In this document: positions 1 through 7,383 of the stretch, in pieces
How positions within the stretch are numbered: the first letter of the stretch is position 1
Layout: each line of letters begins with the position of its first letter
Source of the DNA: Chitinophaga pinensis
GTDB lineage: Bacteria; Pseudomonadota; Gammaproteobacteria; Burkholderiales; SG8-41
NCBI GenBank assembly: GCA_943329075.2
Contig: CALQCM020000016.1
Coordinates: forward strand, 1-64,000
Length of the DNA: 64,000 bases
Direction of reading: 5' to 3'
The notes under the pieces: generated by a model
What the model saw: only the letters and a program-made list of their open reading frames with translations
Database searches by the model: none
Told to the model about the DNA's origin: nothing
Program-made: the position numbers and the translations under genes

Positions 1-44
1 AGCAACTGCTGGTCGTTCATATCGATCACCATGCCTCGCATCAT
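1..44 (-). CDS. possible start of a partial gene running off the left edge
   Basis: Reading leftward from nearby in-frame ATG codons at 44, 41, 32 and 20 gives the stub MMRGMVIDMNDQQLL before the window ends. The ending MNDQQLL resembles the first residues of some integrase-core (DDE) transposases that start with a similar Asp/Glu-Gln-Leu stretch, but this is far too short to identify. Treat it as a candidate only. The region up to 188 shows no other gene that I can support. Confidence 0.2.
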   Translation of the reverse strand, partial: MMRGMVIDMNDQQL

Positions 45-188
45 GATCGATCGCAGATACCTCCCCAGACTCAAACCCCGTTGGAATCACGTTCCCCGTT
101 CAGACTCATACCCCGCTGGATAATGCTGGTCTTTGCAAGCGCGACTTGATCGGCGTAACCTATTCAGCCTGACCCTCTGCCCGGACCA

Positions 189-527
189 GTGAACCCGACC
201 ATGATTTTGCAACGCGGATTTCTGCAGATACTGCTGGCAGCGTTGCTGCTGGTGGCGCAGTACGCCGCGTTGACGCACGGGCTGCGGCATTGGCAGCCGA
301 ACCAGCTCGCACAATCGCAACAGGAGGACGGCGGCAAGCAAAAAGCGCCGTCGTCGCTGTGCGATTTCCACGTCGCATTTGCCGAAGTGCTCGGCGCAGT
401 CGGTTCCTGCGCAGTGCCGCCACTCGCGGTCGTGCAGATCGGCGAGTCCGTCGCTGATCCGCTCTATGTTCCGCATACTGCAAAACTGCTTGCGCCGCTC
501 TCGCGCGGCCCGCCCGTTCTCCTCTGA
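189..527 (+). CDS. small exported Cys/His protein heading the zinc-type cluster
   Basis: A 112-residue protein from a GTG start; an internal ATG at 201 would remove only four residues. A hydrophobic segment at about residues 9-27 looks like a signal peptide or membrane anchor. The rest is small and contains a CDFH motif and a second Cys in SCAVPP. The layout recalls DUF2946-type periplasmic proteins, small secreted Cys/His proteins often found beside metal-uptake receptors, but I cannot assign it to a family with certainty. It lies 62 bases upstream of an outer-membrane barrel gene on the same strand, and ZnuA-like and ZnuB-like genes follow, so a role in metal handling at the envelope is inferred from context. 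Confidence 0.55.
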   Translation: MNPTMILQRGFLQILLAALLLVAQYAALTHGLRHWQPNQLAQSQQEDGGKQKAPSSLCDFHVAFAEVLGAVGSCAVPPLAVVQIGESVADPLYVPHTAKLLAPLSRGPPVLL

Positions 528-589
528 TTCGCTTGGGGACAACCGCCATGCGCGGTTGTCGTGGTCCTTTGTGTTGACGGGAGAAATCC

Positions 590-2026
590 ATGTTCAGACG
601 AAATTTGATTGCCGTGGCGGTGGCGCTGACGTGCGCCGTGCCGGCTTACGCGCAGGACGCTGAACTCGCGAAGATCCGCGGCGAGATCAAACAGATGCGC
701 GACAGTTACGAAAAGCGCATCCAGGAACTTGAAAAGCGTTTGTCGGAAGCCGAGTCGAAAGCCGGCAAGGCTGAAACGACGGCGAACAAGGCCGAACAAA
801 GCGCCGGCAGGGCCGAGGGTGCGGTGGTGGCCGCATCCGCCGCACGCGGCGCTGGCCGCAGTGCGGAAAATTCTTTCAATCCGGCCATGTCGCTGATACT
901 GCAAGGCAGCTACGCCAGAACGTCGCGCGACCCGAACCAGTACCGCATCAACGGTTTTGTGCCGTCGGGCGGCGAGGTCGGTCCGCCCAAACGCAGCTTT
1001 GGTTTGAACGAAACCGAACTCAACTTCAGCGCCAACATCGATCCGTATTTTCGCGGCGTCGCCATCGCGGCGCTCGCCCCTGAGGGCGGCATCGCCGTCG
1101 AGGAAGCTTACTTTCAGACGCTGGCGCTGCCCGAGGGGCTCACGCTCAAGGGCGGGCGTTATTTCTCCGGCCTCGGTTATCTGAACGAACAGCACCAGCA
1201 CGCGTGGGATTTTCGCGATGCGCCGCTGCCGTACAAGGCCTTCCTCGGCAATCAGTACAAACAGGACGGCGTGCAGTTGAAATGGCTGGCACCAACCGAT
1301 CTGTTCATGGAGGTCGGCGCGGAACTCGCCGCCGGCGACCGCTATCCGGGCAGCGCGCAAAACAAAAACGGCATCGGCAGCAGCAGCCTGTTCGGCCATC
1401 TTGGCGGCGACATTGGCGTCAGCACGGCGTGGCGTGCGGGTTTGTCGCATCTGTGGACTTCGCCGAAGGATCGCAGCTATACCGACACCGATGCGCTCGG
1501 CGGTACGGTGACCAACAGCTTCACCGGCCGGGCAAAACTGCTGGCGCTCGATGGCGTGTTGAAATGGGCGCCCAACGGCAATGCGACCGAACGCAATTTC
1601 AAACTGCAGGGCGAATACTTCCGCTTAAAGCAGGACGGCACCCTGACCTATGACGATACCGCGCAGACGACTCCGCAGTTCGGCACACTGAGGTCAGGCA
1701 ATCTGCAGACCGACCAGTCCGGTTACTACCTGCAGGGCGTCTGGCAGTTTTATCCGCGTTGGCGCGTCGGCTATCGCTACGATGCGCTCCGCTACGGCAC
1801 GCTTAACAACGGCGTGCTCGCGGCCGGGCCGACGGCGGCGGATATGCCGCTGCTGGCCAATCACAGTCCGTCGCGCAACACGTTGATGCTCGATTTCAGC
1901 GCCACCGAATTCAGCCGTTTCCGGCTGCAACTCGCCGCCGACAAATCGCGCAGCGGAGCCGCCGACAATCAAATCATGCTGCAGTACATCCACAGCCTGG
2001 GCGCGCACGGCGCGCACAAGTTCTGA
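590..2026 (+). CDS. outer-membrane beta-barrel protein with N-terminal coiled coil, metal-uptake associated
   Basis: A 478-residue protein with a clear signal peptide ending AYAQ at about residue 22. Residues 24-80 form an Ala/Glu/Lys-rich coiled coil, as in trimeric or peptidoglycan-tethered porins. The remainder is rich in alternating aromatic and polar strands and ends in a short basic tail, fitting an outer-membrane barrel. There is no TonB plug domain, so it is porin-like rather than a classical TonB receptor. A GGAGAAAT ribosome site precedes the ATG. It sits directly upstream of ZnuA-like and ZnuB-like genes, so a role in passing zinc or a zinc complex across the outer membrane under limitation is a reasonable inference. 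No substrate residue can be pointed to. Confidence 0.7.
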   Translation: MFRRNLIAVAVALTCAVPAYAQDAELAKIRGEIKQMRDSYEKRIQELEKRLSEAESKAGKAETTANKAEQSAGRAEGAVVAASAARGAGRSAENSFNPAMSLILQGSYARTSRDPNQYRINGFVPSGGEVGPPKRSFGLNETELNFSANIDPYFRGVAIAALAPEGGIAVEEAYFQTLALPEGLTLKGGRYFSGLGYLNEQHQHAWDFRDAPLPYKAFLGNQYKQDGVQLKWLAPTDLFMEVGAELAAGDRYPGSAQNKNGIGSSSLFGHLGGDIGVSTAWRAGLSHLWTSPKDRSYTDTDALGGTVTNSFTGRAKLLALDGVLKWAPNGNATERNFKLQGEYFRLKQDGTLTYDDTAQTTPQFGTLRSGNLQTDQSGYYLQGVWQFYPRWRVGYRYDALRYGTLNNGVLAAGPTAADMPLLANHSPSRNTLMLDFSATEFSRFRLQLAADKSRSGAADNQIMLQYIHSLGAHGAHKF

Positions 2027-2053
2027 GCGGGGTGTGACATGAAACAAGGTGAA

Positions 2054-2962
2054 ATGATGAAACAGGTTTACAAATGGTTCTGCGGCGCTGCCTGCGCCTT
2101 GTTCGCGCTGCCGGCCTTCGCCGCCTTCAATATTTTCGCCTGCACCCCGGAGTGGGGGGCGCTGGCGAAAGAACTTGCCGGTGAAAAAGCAAACATCTAC
2201 ACGGCGACCAACGCGCTGCAGGACCCGCATCATGTCGAAGCGCGCCCCAGCCTGATCGCGCGCGCACGCAGCGCCGATCTGGTGGTGTCTACCGGGGCCG
2301 ATCTTGAGGTCGGCTGGCTGCCACTGGTGCTGACGCAATCGGGCAATCCGAAAATCCGCGCCGGTCAGCCCGGCAATTTCGAGGCCTCGCGCTTTGTTGT
2401 CATGCTCGAGGTGCCGGCGAGCCTCGATCGTTCGCAGGGCGACGTGCATCCGGGCGGCAATCCGCATATCCATCTTGATCCGCGCAACATGGCGAAAGTC
2501 GCCGCTGCGCTGGGCGAACGCATGGCGCAGCTCGACGTTGCAGATGCGGTGGGTTACCGGCAGCGCACGCAGAATTTTCTTGAACGCTGGCAACAGGCGA
2601 TCCTGCGCTGGGAGAAAGAGGGCGCGCCGCTCAAAGGCATGGCGGTCGTCGGTTATCACAGGAATATGACCTATCTGAATGCGTGGCTCGGCATCCGTGA
2701 GATCGGCAGCCTCGAGCCCAAGCCCGGGTTGCCGCCGACCACTGCGCACATGAGCGAGTTGCTCACACGCCTCGCCAGTGATCCGGCCAAAGCGGTGGTG
2801 CGTTCGGCCTATAACGATCCACGTGCCGCTGAATGGCTGACCGGTAACGCGAAAATTCCGGCGGTGACGCTGCCGTTTACCGTCGGTGGCAGCGACAAGG
2901 CGAAGGACCTCTTCGGCTTGTTTGACGACACGATCGCGCGTCTGTTGGCGGTGGCGAAATGA
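2054..2962 (+). CDS. ZnuA-like metal ABC transporter substrate-binding protein
   Basis: A cluster A-I (ZnuA/TroA-type) periplasmic metal-binding protein of about 302 residues with a signal peptide ending PAFA. Counting from an upstream ATG at 2039, the metal ligands typical of the family are visible: His in DPHHVEARPS (about 64-65), His in NPHIHLDPRN (about 143-145) and His in GYHRNM (207). Only a very short His loop is present, unlike enterobacterial ZnuA. I prefer the ATG at 2054 or 2057 because AAGGTG at 2046-2051 is well placed for it; 2039 is the alternative. The stop overlaps the start of the permease gene by four bases, so the two are translationally coupled. Zinc is the likely metal; manganese is possible. 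Confidence 0.85.
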   Translation: MMKQVYKWFCGAACALFALPAFAAFNIFACTPEWGALAKELAGEKANIYTATNALQDPHHVEARPSLIARARSADLVVSTGADLEVGWLPLVLTQSGNPKIRAGQPGNFEASRFVVMLEVPASLDRSQGDVHPGGNPHIHLDPRNMAKVAAALGERMAQLDVADAVGYRQRTQNFLERWQQAILRWEKEGAPLKGMAVVGYHRNMTYLNAWLGIREIGSLEPKPGLPPTTAHMSELLTRLASDPAKAVVRSAYNDPRAAEWLTGNAKIPAVTLPFTVGGSDKAKDLFGLFDDTIARLLAVAK

Positions 2963-3723
2963 ATGCCGCCGCGGTCGATCTGAGTATTCTGTGGCCGGCG
3001 CTGATCGCGGGGCTGCTGGTCACTGCAACGCATGTGCCGCTGGGCACACAGGTGCTGGGCCGCGGCATTGTCTTCATTGATCTGGCGATTGCGCAAATTG
3101 CCGGGCTCGGTGTGGTCGCTGCCGATTTGCTTGGCTTCGAGGCGCATGGCTGGGCGGTGCAAGTGTCGGCGTTATCCGCCGCACTGGCCGGTGCGCTGTT
3201 GCTGACCTGGACCGAGAAGCACTGGGCCGATGTGCAGGAAGCGATCATCGGCGTCACGTTTATCCTCGCGGCGAGTGGCGCGCTGATTTTGCTGGCGAGC
3301 AATCCGCACGGCGCCGAGCATCTGAAGGAACTGCTGGTCGGCCAGATCCTGTGGGTGAGTCCTGATCGTCTGCCGTGGGTGGCGGCGGCCTATGCGCTGA
3401 TTCTGCTGCTGTGGTTTACGCTGCGCGAACGTATGGGGCCGGTCGGCTTTTATGCGCTGTTTGCCTGTGCCGTCACCGTGTCGGTGCAACTCGTCGGGCT
3501 GTATCTCGTCTTCACTTCACTGATCGTGCCGGCACTGGCGACGCGCACGCTGACGCGGCACCGTCTGGCCGCCGGTTACGCCGTGGGCGCGGCCGGGTAT
3601 GCGCTCGGCCTGCTCGTTTCGGCGCTGACCGACTGGCCGTCCGGCCCGGCGATCGTTTGGGTGATGACGGTAATCGCGATTTTGTTTTACGCGCTGGCCC
3701 CGGCGCGCGGCCAGGCCGCCTGA
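2959..3723 (+). CDS. ZnuB-like metal ABC transporter permease (ABC-3 family)
   Basis: A 254-residue polytopic inner-membrane protein with about seven to eight hydrophobic segments. Family-typical features include the N-terminal stretch GRGIVFIDLAIAQIAGLG, the HLKELLVGQILWVS segment that normally contacts the ATPase, and the C-terminal GPAIVWV motif. It overlaps the binding-protein gene by ATGA. No ABC ATPase (ZnuC) gene follows: the next gene is a CDF exporter on the same strand. The transporter must therefore borrow an ATPase encoded elsewhere, or the system has diverged. Family assignment is strong; the exact metal is inferred. Confidence 0.85.
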   Translation: MNAAAVDLSILWPALIAGLLVTATHVPLGTQVLGRGIVFIDLAIAQIAGLGVVAADLLGFEAHGWAVQVSALSAALAGALLLTWTEKHWADVQEAIIGVTFILAASGALILLASNPHGAEHLKELLVGQILWVSPDRLPWVAAAYALILLLWFTLRERMGPVGFYALFACAVTVSVQLVGLYLVFTSLIVPALATRTLTRHRLAAGYAVGAAGYALGLLVSALTDWPSGPAIVWVMTVIAILFYALAPARGQAA

Positions 3724-3843
3724 CTGCGCCCGGTTTTCATTCCGTGACAGGCGCGGCGGCTTCGCGCTAAAGTGCCGAAGCGCCGCAATCCCCTCAATTT
3801 CCATCCGCTCAAGCGCGTCCTCAACGTAACCGACACAGACACC

Positions 3844-4788
3844 ATGCAAGATCGTTCCCACGCTCATCCGCACGACCATCACCACGGGCACAAAGACCAC
3901 CACCACCATCACGTGCCGCGGCCCGATGCAATGCGCGCGTTTGCGCTGGGCATTGTGCTGAACATCGCTTTCGTCATCGTCGAATGGGTATTTGGCGTGA
4001 TGGCCGGTTCGCTCGCGCTGATTGCCGACGCAACGCACAACTTCGGCGATGTGCTCGGCTTGATGCTGGCGTGGGGTGCGGCCTCACTGGCGCGGCGGCC
4101 GCCGTCGGCGCGGTTTACCTACGGCCTGGGCGGTTCGACCATACTCGCTGCACTTGCTAATGCGATGTTGCTGCTGGTGGCGATCGGCGGTATTGCCTGG
4201 GAGGCGGTCCACCGCTTCGGCAGCATCGAACCGGTCAACGCGCCGATCGTTATCTGGGTCGCGCTGTTCGGTGTGCTGATCAACGCCGCAACCGCCTGGC
4301 TGTTCATGGCCGGCGGCAAACGCGACCTCAATATGCGCGGTGCCTATCTGCACATGGCCGCTGACGCCGGCGTGTCGCTCGGCGTGGCGGTGGCCGGTCT
4401 GGGCATGATCTATACCGGCTGGCGCTGGCTCGACCCGGTAGTCAGTCTGGTCATTGTCGCGGTGATTTTCATCGGTACCTGGAGCCTGTTGCGCGATTCG
4501 GTGCGCATGGCGCTGCAGGCCGCCCCCGAGCATATCGACACGACCGGTGTGCGGCGCTATCTGGCGGCGCTGCCCGGTGTCACTGAAGTGCACGATCTGC
4601 ATATCTGGGCGATGAGTACGGTGGAAAATGCGATGACCGCGCATCTGGTGATGCCGGACGGGCATCCGGGCGACGATTTTTTTGCCGATGTGGTCGAGCA
4701 TATCGAGCATCAATTTGAAATCGGCCACGTCACCATCCAGATCGAAACCGGGCGCGCCTGCGCGCTCGCACCCGACCACGTCGTGTGA
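3844..4788 (+). CDS. cation diffusion facilitator (CzcD/ZitB-type) metal exporter
   Basis: A 314-residue CDF transporter that exports Zn(II) or similar divalent metals in exchange for protons. The N-terminus is a His-rich metal-binding tail with runs of HHH and HDHHHGH over about residues 4-23. Six transmembrane helices follow, with the zinc-site signatures DATHNFGD in helix 2 and HMAADAG in helix 5. A cytoplasmic ferredoxin-like domain ends the protein (VTEVHDLHIWAMS). I chose ATG 3844 because it begins at the His tail; the open frame extends to a GTG at 3772, but the extra 24 residues look non-coding. Placement after a ZnuAB-like import pair puts import and export of the same metal side by side. 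Confidence 0.88.
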   Translation: MQDRSHAHPHDHHHGHKDHHHHHVPRPDAMRAFALGIVLNIAFVIVEWVFGVMAGSLALIADATHNFGDVLGLMLAWGAASLARRPPSARFTYGLGGSTILAALANAMLLLVAIGGIAWEAVHRFGSIEPVNAPIVIWVALFGVLINAATAWLFMAGGKRDLNMRGAYLHMAADAGVSLGVAVAGLGMIYTGWRWLDPVVSLVIVAVIFIGTWSLLRDSVRMALQAAPEHIDTTGVRRYLAALPGVTEVHDLHIWAMSTVENAMTAHLVMPDGHPGDDFFADVVEHIEHQFEIGHVTIQIETGRACALAPDHVV

Positions 4789-4798
4789 CCGGCGCGGG

Positions 4799-4823
4799 CT
4801 TGAAATTCCTTTAGCGGCCCCAA
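4799..4823 (+). promoter_or_regulatory. sigma-32 (heat-shock) promoter candidate for hslVU
   Basis: CTTGAAA at 4799-4805 is followed, after 12 bases, by CCCCAA at 4818-4823. This closely matches the sigma-32 consensus CTTGAAA-N11-16-CCCCAT. It lies 80 bases upstream of hslV, a classical heat-shock operon. Confidence 0.75.
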
Positions 4824-4902
4824 CTTCCTACTCTCCATAGTCTTCAAACCGGTCGCGCCTGCCGCGACCGTTCCACCGGTCGATCACACAGGCGAGTTTT
4901 CC

Positions 4903-5439
4903 ATGGAACAATTTCACGGCACGACCATCGTTTCGGCGCGGCGCGGCAACCGCGTTGCCCTTGGCGGCGACGGCCAGGTCACCTTCGGCAATGTGGTGCT
5001 GAAGGCGACCGCGCGCAAGGTGCGGCGTCTATACGCCGATAAAATACTGGCCGGGTTCGCCGGCGGCACCGCGGATGCCTTCACGCTGTTCGAACGCTTT
5101 GAAGCCAAGCTTGAAAAGCACCAGGGCAATCTGCTGCGCTCGGCGGTCGAGCTGGCGAAAGACTGGCGCACCGACCGCATGCTGCGCCGGCTTGAAGCCA
5201 TGCTGGTGGTGTGCGACACGCAAAGCTCGCTGATCATCTCCGGCAACGGCGATGTGCTCGAACCCGAGCAGGGCCTCGTTGCGATCGGCAGCGGCGGCTC
5301 TTATGCGCAGGCGGCGGCGCGCGCGCTGCTCGAAAACACACCGCTGCCGCCGGAAGACATCGTCAAGAAAGCGCTGACGATCGCCGGCGATATGTGCATC
5401 TACACCAATCAGCAGCACACGATCGAAGTACTGGAATAA
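4903..5439 (+). CDS. hslV: HslV, peptidase subunit of the HslUV (ClpYQ) protease
   Basis: A 178-residue threonine peptidase that forms the proteolytic double hexamer of the cytoplasmic ATP-dependent HslUV protease. The N-terminus [14 protein letters not shown] carries a short propeptide; cleavage after Gly6 exposes the catalytic Thr7. The family signature [10 protein letters not shown] follows directly, and [16 protein letters not shown] forms the later active-site region. The length matches the family. It is preceded by a sigma-32-type promoter and followed by hslU, its obligate ATPase partner, after a gap of 112 bases that is filled by a palindromic repeat. Confidence 0.97.
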   Translation: MEQFHGTTIVSARRGNRVALGGDGQVTFGNVVLKATARKVRRLYADKILAGFAGGTADAFTLFERFEAKLEKHQGNLLRSAVELAKDWRTDRMLRRLEAMLVVCDTQSSLIISGNGDVLEPEQGLVAIGSGGSYAQAAARALLENTPLPPEDIVKKALTIAGDMCIYTNQQHTIEVLE

Positions 5440-5446
5440 ATTTTTT

Positions 5447-5532
5447 CCACAGAGATCACAGAGAACACAGAGTGAGCGGGCATCCGGAATCGAGGCGTTA
5501 TCATGCGCGAGATTTCTCTGTGTCCTCTGTGG
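5447..5532. repeat. interspersed palindromic element between hslV and hslU
   Basis: The left arm at 5447-5472 is made of CACAGAGA-type units. The right arm at 5515-5532 reads TCTCTGTGTCCTCTGTGG, close to the reverse complement of the left arm. Together they form a long imperfect stem around about 40 bases of unrelated sequence. Similar CACAGAG/CTCTGTG palindromes are scattered in many bacterial genomes. This copy fills almost the entire hslV-hslU gap and ends 20 bases before the hslU ATG. Confidence 0.7.
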
Positions 5533-5551
5533 CTAATCGGGTTATTCAATC

Positions 5552-6871
5552 ATGTCCCAAATGACACCTCAGGAAATCGTCCACGAACTGGACAAACACA
5601 TCATCGGCCAGGCCGACGCCAAACGCGCGGTGGCGATCGCCCTGCGCAACCGCTGGCGCCGTCAGCAGGTGCCCGAACCGCTGCGTCACGAGATCACGCC
5701 GAAGAACATCCTGATGATCGGGCCGACCGGTGTCGGCAAAACCGAAATCGCACGCCGCCTCGCGCGGCTCGCCAACGCGCCCTTCATCAAGGTCGAGGCG
5801 ACCAAGTTCACCGAAGTCGGTTACGTCGGTCGCGACGTCGACACCATCATCCGCGATCTCGTCGAGTCGGCGATCAAACAGGCGCGCGAAGAGGCAACGC
5901 GCCGCGTGCGCATCCAGGCCGCGGACCAGGCCGAGGAACGCATTCTTGACGTTTTACTGCCGGTTGCGCGCGACGGCGCCGCCGCCGACAGCGACGGTCC
6001 CACGCGGCAGAAATTCCGCAAAAAGCTGCGCGAGGGCGAACTCGACGACAAGGATATCGAAATCGACGTCGCCACGCCGCAGGCGCAGATGGAAATCTTC
6101 GCGCCGCCGGGCATGGAAGACCTGACCTCGCAGATCCAGGGCATGTTTCAGAACATCGGCGGCGGCAAGCGCAAAACGCGCAAGCTGAAAATCCGCGAGG
6201 CGATGAAAATGCTCACCGAGGAAGAGGCGGGCAAACTCGTCAACGACGAAGAACTGAAATTGCAGGCGGTCGCCAACGTCGAGCAGAACGGCATCGTGTT
6301 TCTCGACGAGATCGACAAGATCACCAGCCGCAGCGAAACTTCGGGCGCCGACGTTTCACGCCAGGGCGTGCAGCGCGATCTGCTGCCGCTGGTCGAAGGC
6401 ACCACGGTGTCGACCAAGTACGGCATGATCAAGACCGATCACATCCTGTTTATCGCGAGCGGCGCGTTTCATCTGGCCAGGCCTTCTGATCTGATTCCCG
6501 AACTGCAGGGGCGTTTCCCGATTCGCGTTGAACTGGCGAGCCTGACGGTCAACGATTTCGAACAGATCCTCACCAACACCGACGCCTGCCTGACGCGCCA
6601 GTACGAGGCATTAATTTCTACCGAGGGCGTCAAGCTTGAGTTTCAGCCGAGCGCGATCAAGCGCCTTGCCGAAATTGCCTGGCAGGTCAACGAAAAAACC
6701 GAAAACATCGGCGCGCGCCGTCTGCACACCGTGATGGAGAAGCTGCTCGAAGATGTTTCCTACGACGCGGCTAAACACGCGGGGCAGAGCATTGTGATTG
6801 ACGCTGCCTACGTCGACGAGCGGCTGAAAACACTGGCGCAAAGCGAGGATCTGGCGCGTTACGTGCTCTAG
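5552..6871 (+). CDS. hslU: HslU, ATPase subunit of the HslUV protease
   Basis: A 439-residue AAA+ unfoldase that feeds substrates into HslV. Walker A GPTGVGKT is at residues 57-64. The pore loop GYVGRD follows, then the family-specific I-domain (about 110-230). The Walker B region is [10 protein letters not shown], and the sensor segment [20 protein letters not shown] is characteristic of HslU. The C-terminus ends LARYVL, the tail that docks into HslV. No strong Shine-Dalgarno is visible before the ATG, which fits the interspersed repeat having replaced the original spacer. Confidence 0.97.
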   Translation: MSQMTPQEIVHELDKHIIGQADAKRAVAIALRNRWRRQQVPEPLRHEITPKNILMIGPTGVGKTEIARRLARLANAPFIKVEATKFTEVGYVGRDVDTIIRDLVESAIKQAREEATRRVRIQAADQAEERILDVLLPVARDGAAADSDGPTRQKFRKKLREGELDDKDIEIDVATPQAQMEIFAPPGMEDLTSQIQGMFQNIGGGKRKTRKLKIREAMKMLTEEEAGKLVNDEELKLQAVANVEQNGIVFLDEIDKITSRSETSGADVSRQGVQRDLLPLVEGTTVSTKYGMIKTDHILFIASGAFHLARPSDLIPELQGRFPIRVELASLTVNDFEQILTNTDACLTRQYEALISTEGVKLEFQPSAIKRLAEIAWQVNEKTENIGARRLHTVMEKLLEDVSYDAAKHAGQSIVIDAAYVDERLKTLAQSEDLARYVL

Positions 6872-6883
6872 CGCGGCAACAGG

Positions 6884-6920
6884 AATTTGCGCGGCGGCAA
6901 GTTCCTTTGTTATAGTCCGC
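6884..6920 (+). promoter_or_regulatory. possible sigma-70 promoter for the DUF2946-led copper cluster
   Basis: TTGCGC and TATAGT lie 18 bases apart just upstream of the ATG at 6928. The match is plausible but not strong, and no metal-regulator operator is obvious. Confidence 0.3.
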
Positions 6921-6927
6921 GCCTATC

Positions 6928-7302
6928 ATGCAGCGCTCACTGACACGCAGATTCGCCGCCTGGCTGGCCATTGTCGCCATGGGCCTCAATGGCCTGTGGC
7001 CGTTGCTCGCCAATGCCGCGCCGCTGGAATTTTCCGCGCCGGTCTGCTCGATGGTCGGCACTACTGTGGCGGTGGATGCGGCGGGCATGCCGGCGCAGCC
7101 CGCGCCGGCCAAGTCGTTGGCGCCGCATTGCCCCTTCTGTTCGATTGGCAGCGACCACAAATCCGCGCTGACTACGGCAGAGACGACTGCGTTCGTCCCG
7201 CCGGTATCGTGCGTACAGCCGCTGGCAGCGGTTACCGCCCGCAATTCTTCTTTTGCAGTTCTCGCCGCGCATCCGCGCGGTCCGCCGTCACCCCTGATCT
7301 GA
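6928..7302 (+). CDS. DUF2946-like exported protein
   Basis: A 124-residue protein with an N-terminal signal (residues 10-30, ending ANAA) and a central HCPFCSIG motif that places a His next to a CxxC pair, typical of DUF2946-type proteins. The region between is Pro/Ala-rich and low in complexity. Members of this family are usually encoded just before TonB-dependent receptors and copper chaperones, exactly as here. The biochemical function of the family is not established; periplasmic copper binding via CxxC/His is an inference. Confidence 0.7.
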   Translation: MQRSLTRRFAAWLAIVAMGLNGLWPLLANAAPLEFSAPVCSMVGTTVAVDAAGMPAQPAPAKSLAPHCPFCSIGSDHKSALTTAETTAFVPPVSCVQPLAAVTARNSSFAVLAAHPRGPPSPLI

Positions 7303-7311
7303 CCTGAACGT

Positions 7312-7362
7312 GCATTTGCCGCAAGCCGGCAAATGCGAAATTCAACGCCGGCGCTCGCCGGC
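7312..7362. other. two consecutive hairpins between the DUF2946-like gene and the receptor gene
   Basis: GCATTTGCCG (7312-7321) and CGGCAAATGC (7327-7336) form a perfect 10-bp stem with a 5-base loop. GCCGGCG and CGCCGGC (7347-7362) form a second 7-bp stem. No U-run follows, so these are more likely mRNA processing or stability elements than terminators. Confidence 0.55.
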
Positions 7363-7383
7363 CGGGGGCAATCGGGGGACTAA

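Noticed and set aside
3772..3843. 24-residue N-terminal extension of the CDF exporter from GTG 3772
   Set aside because: The extension has no CDF similarity and no ribosome site; the His-rich tail begins at ATG 3844.
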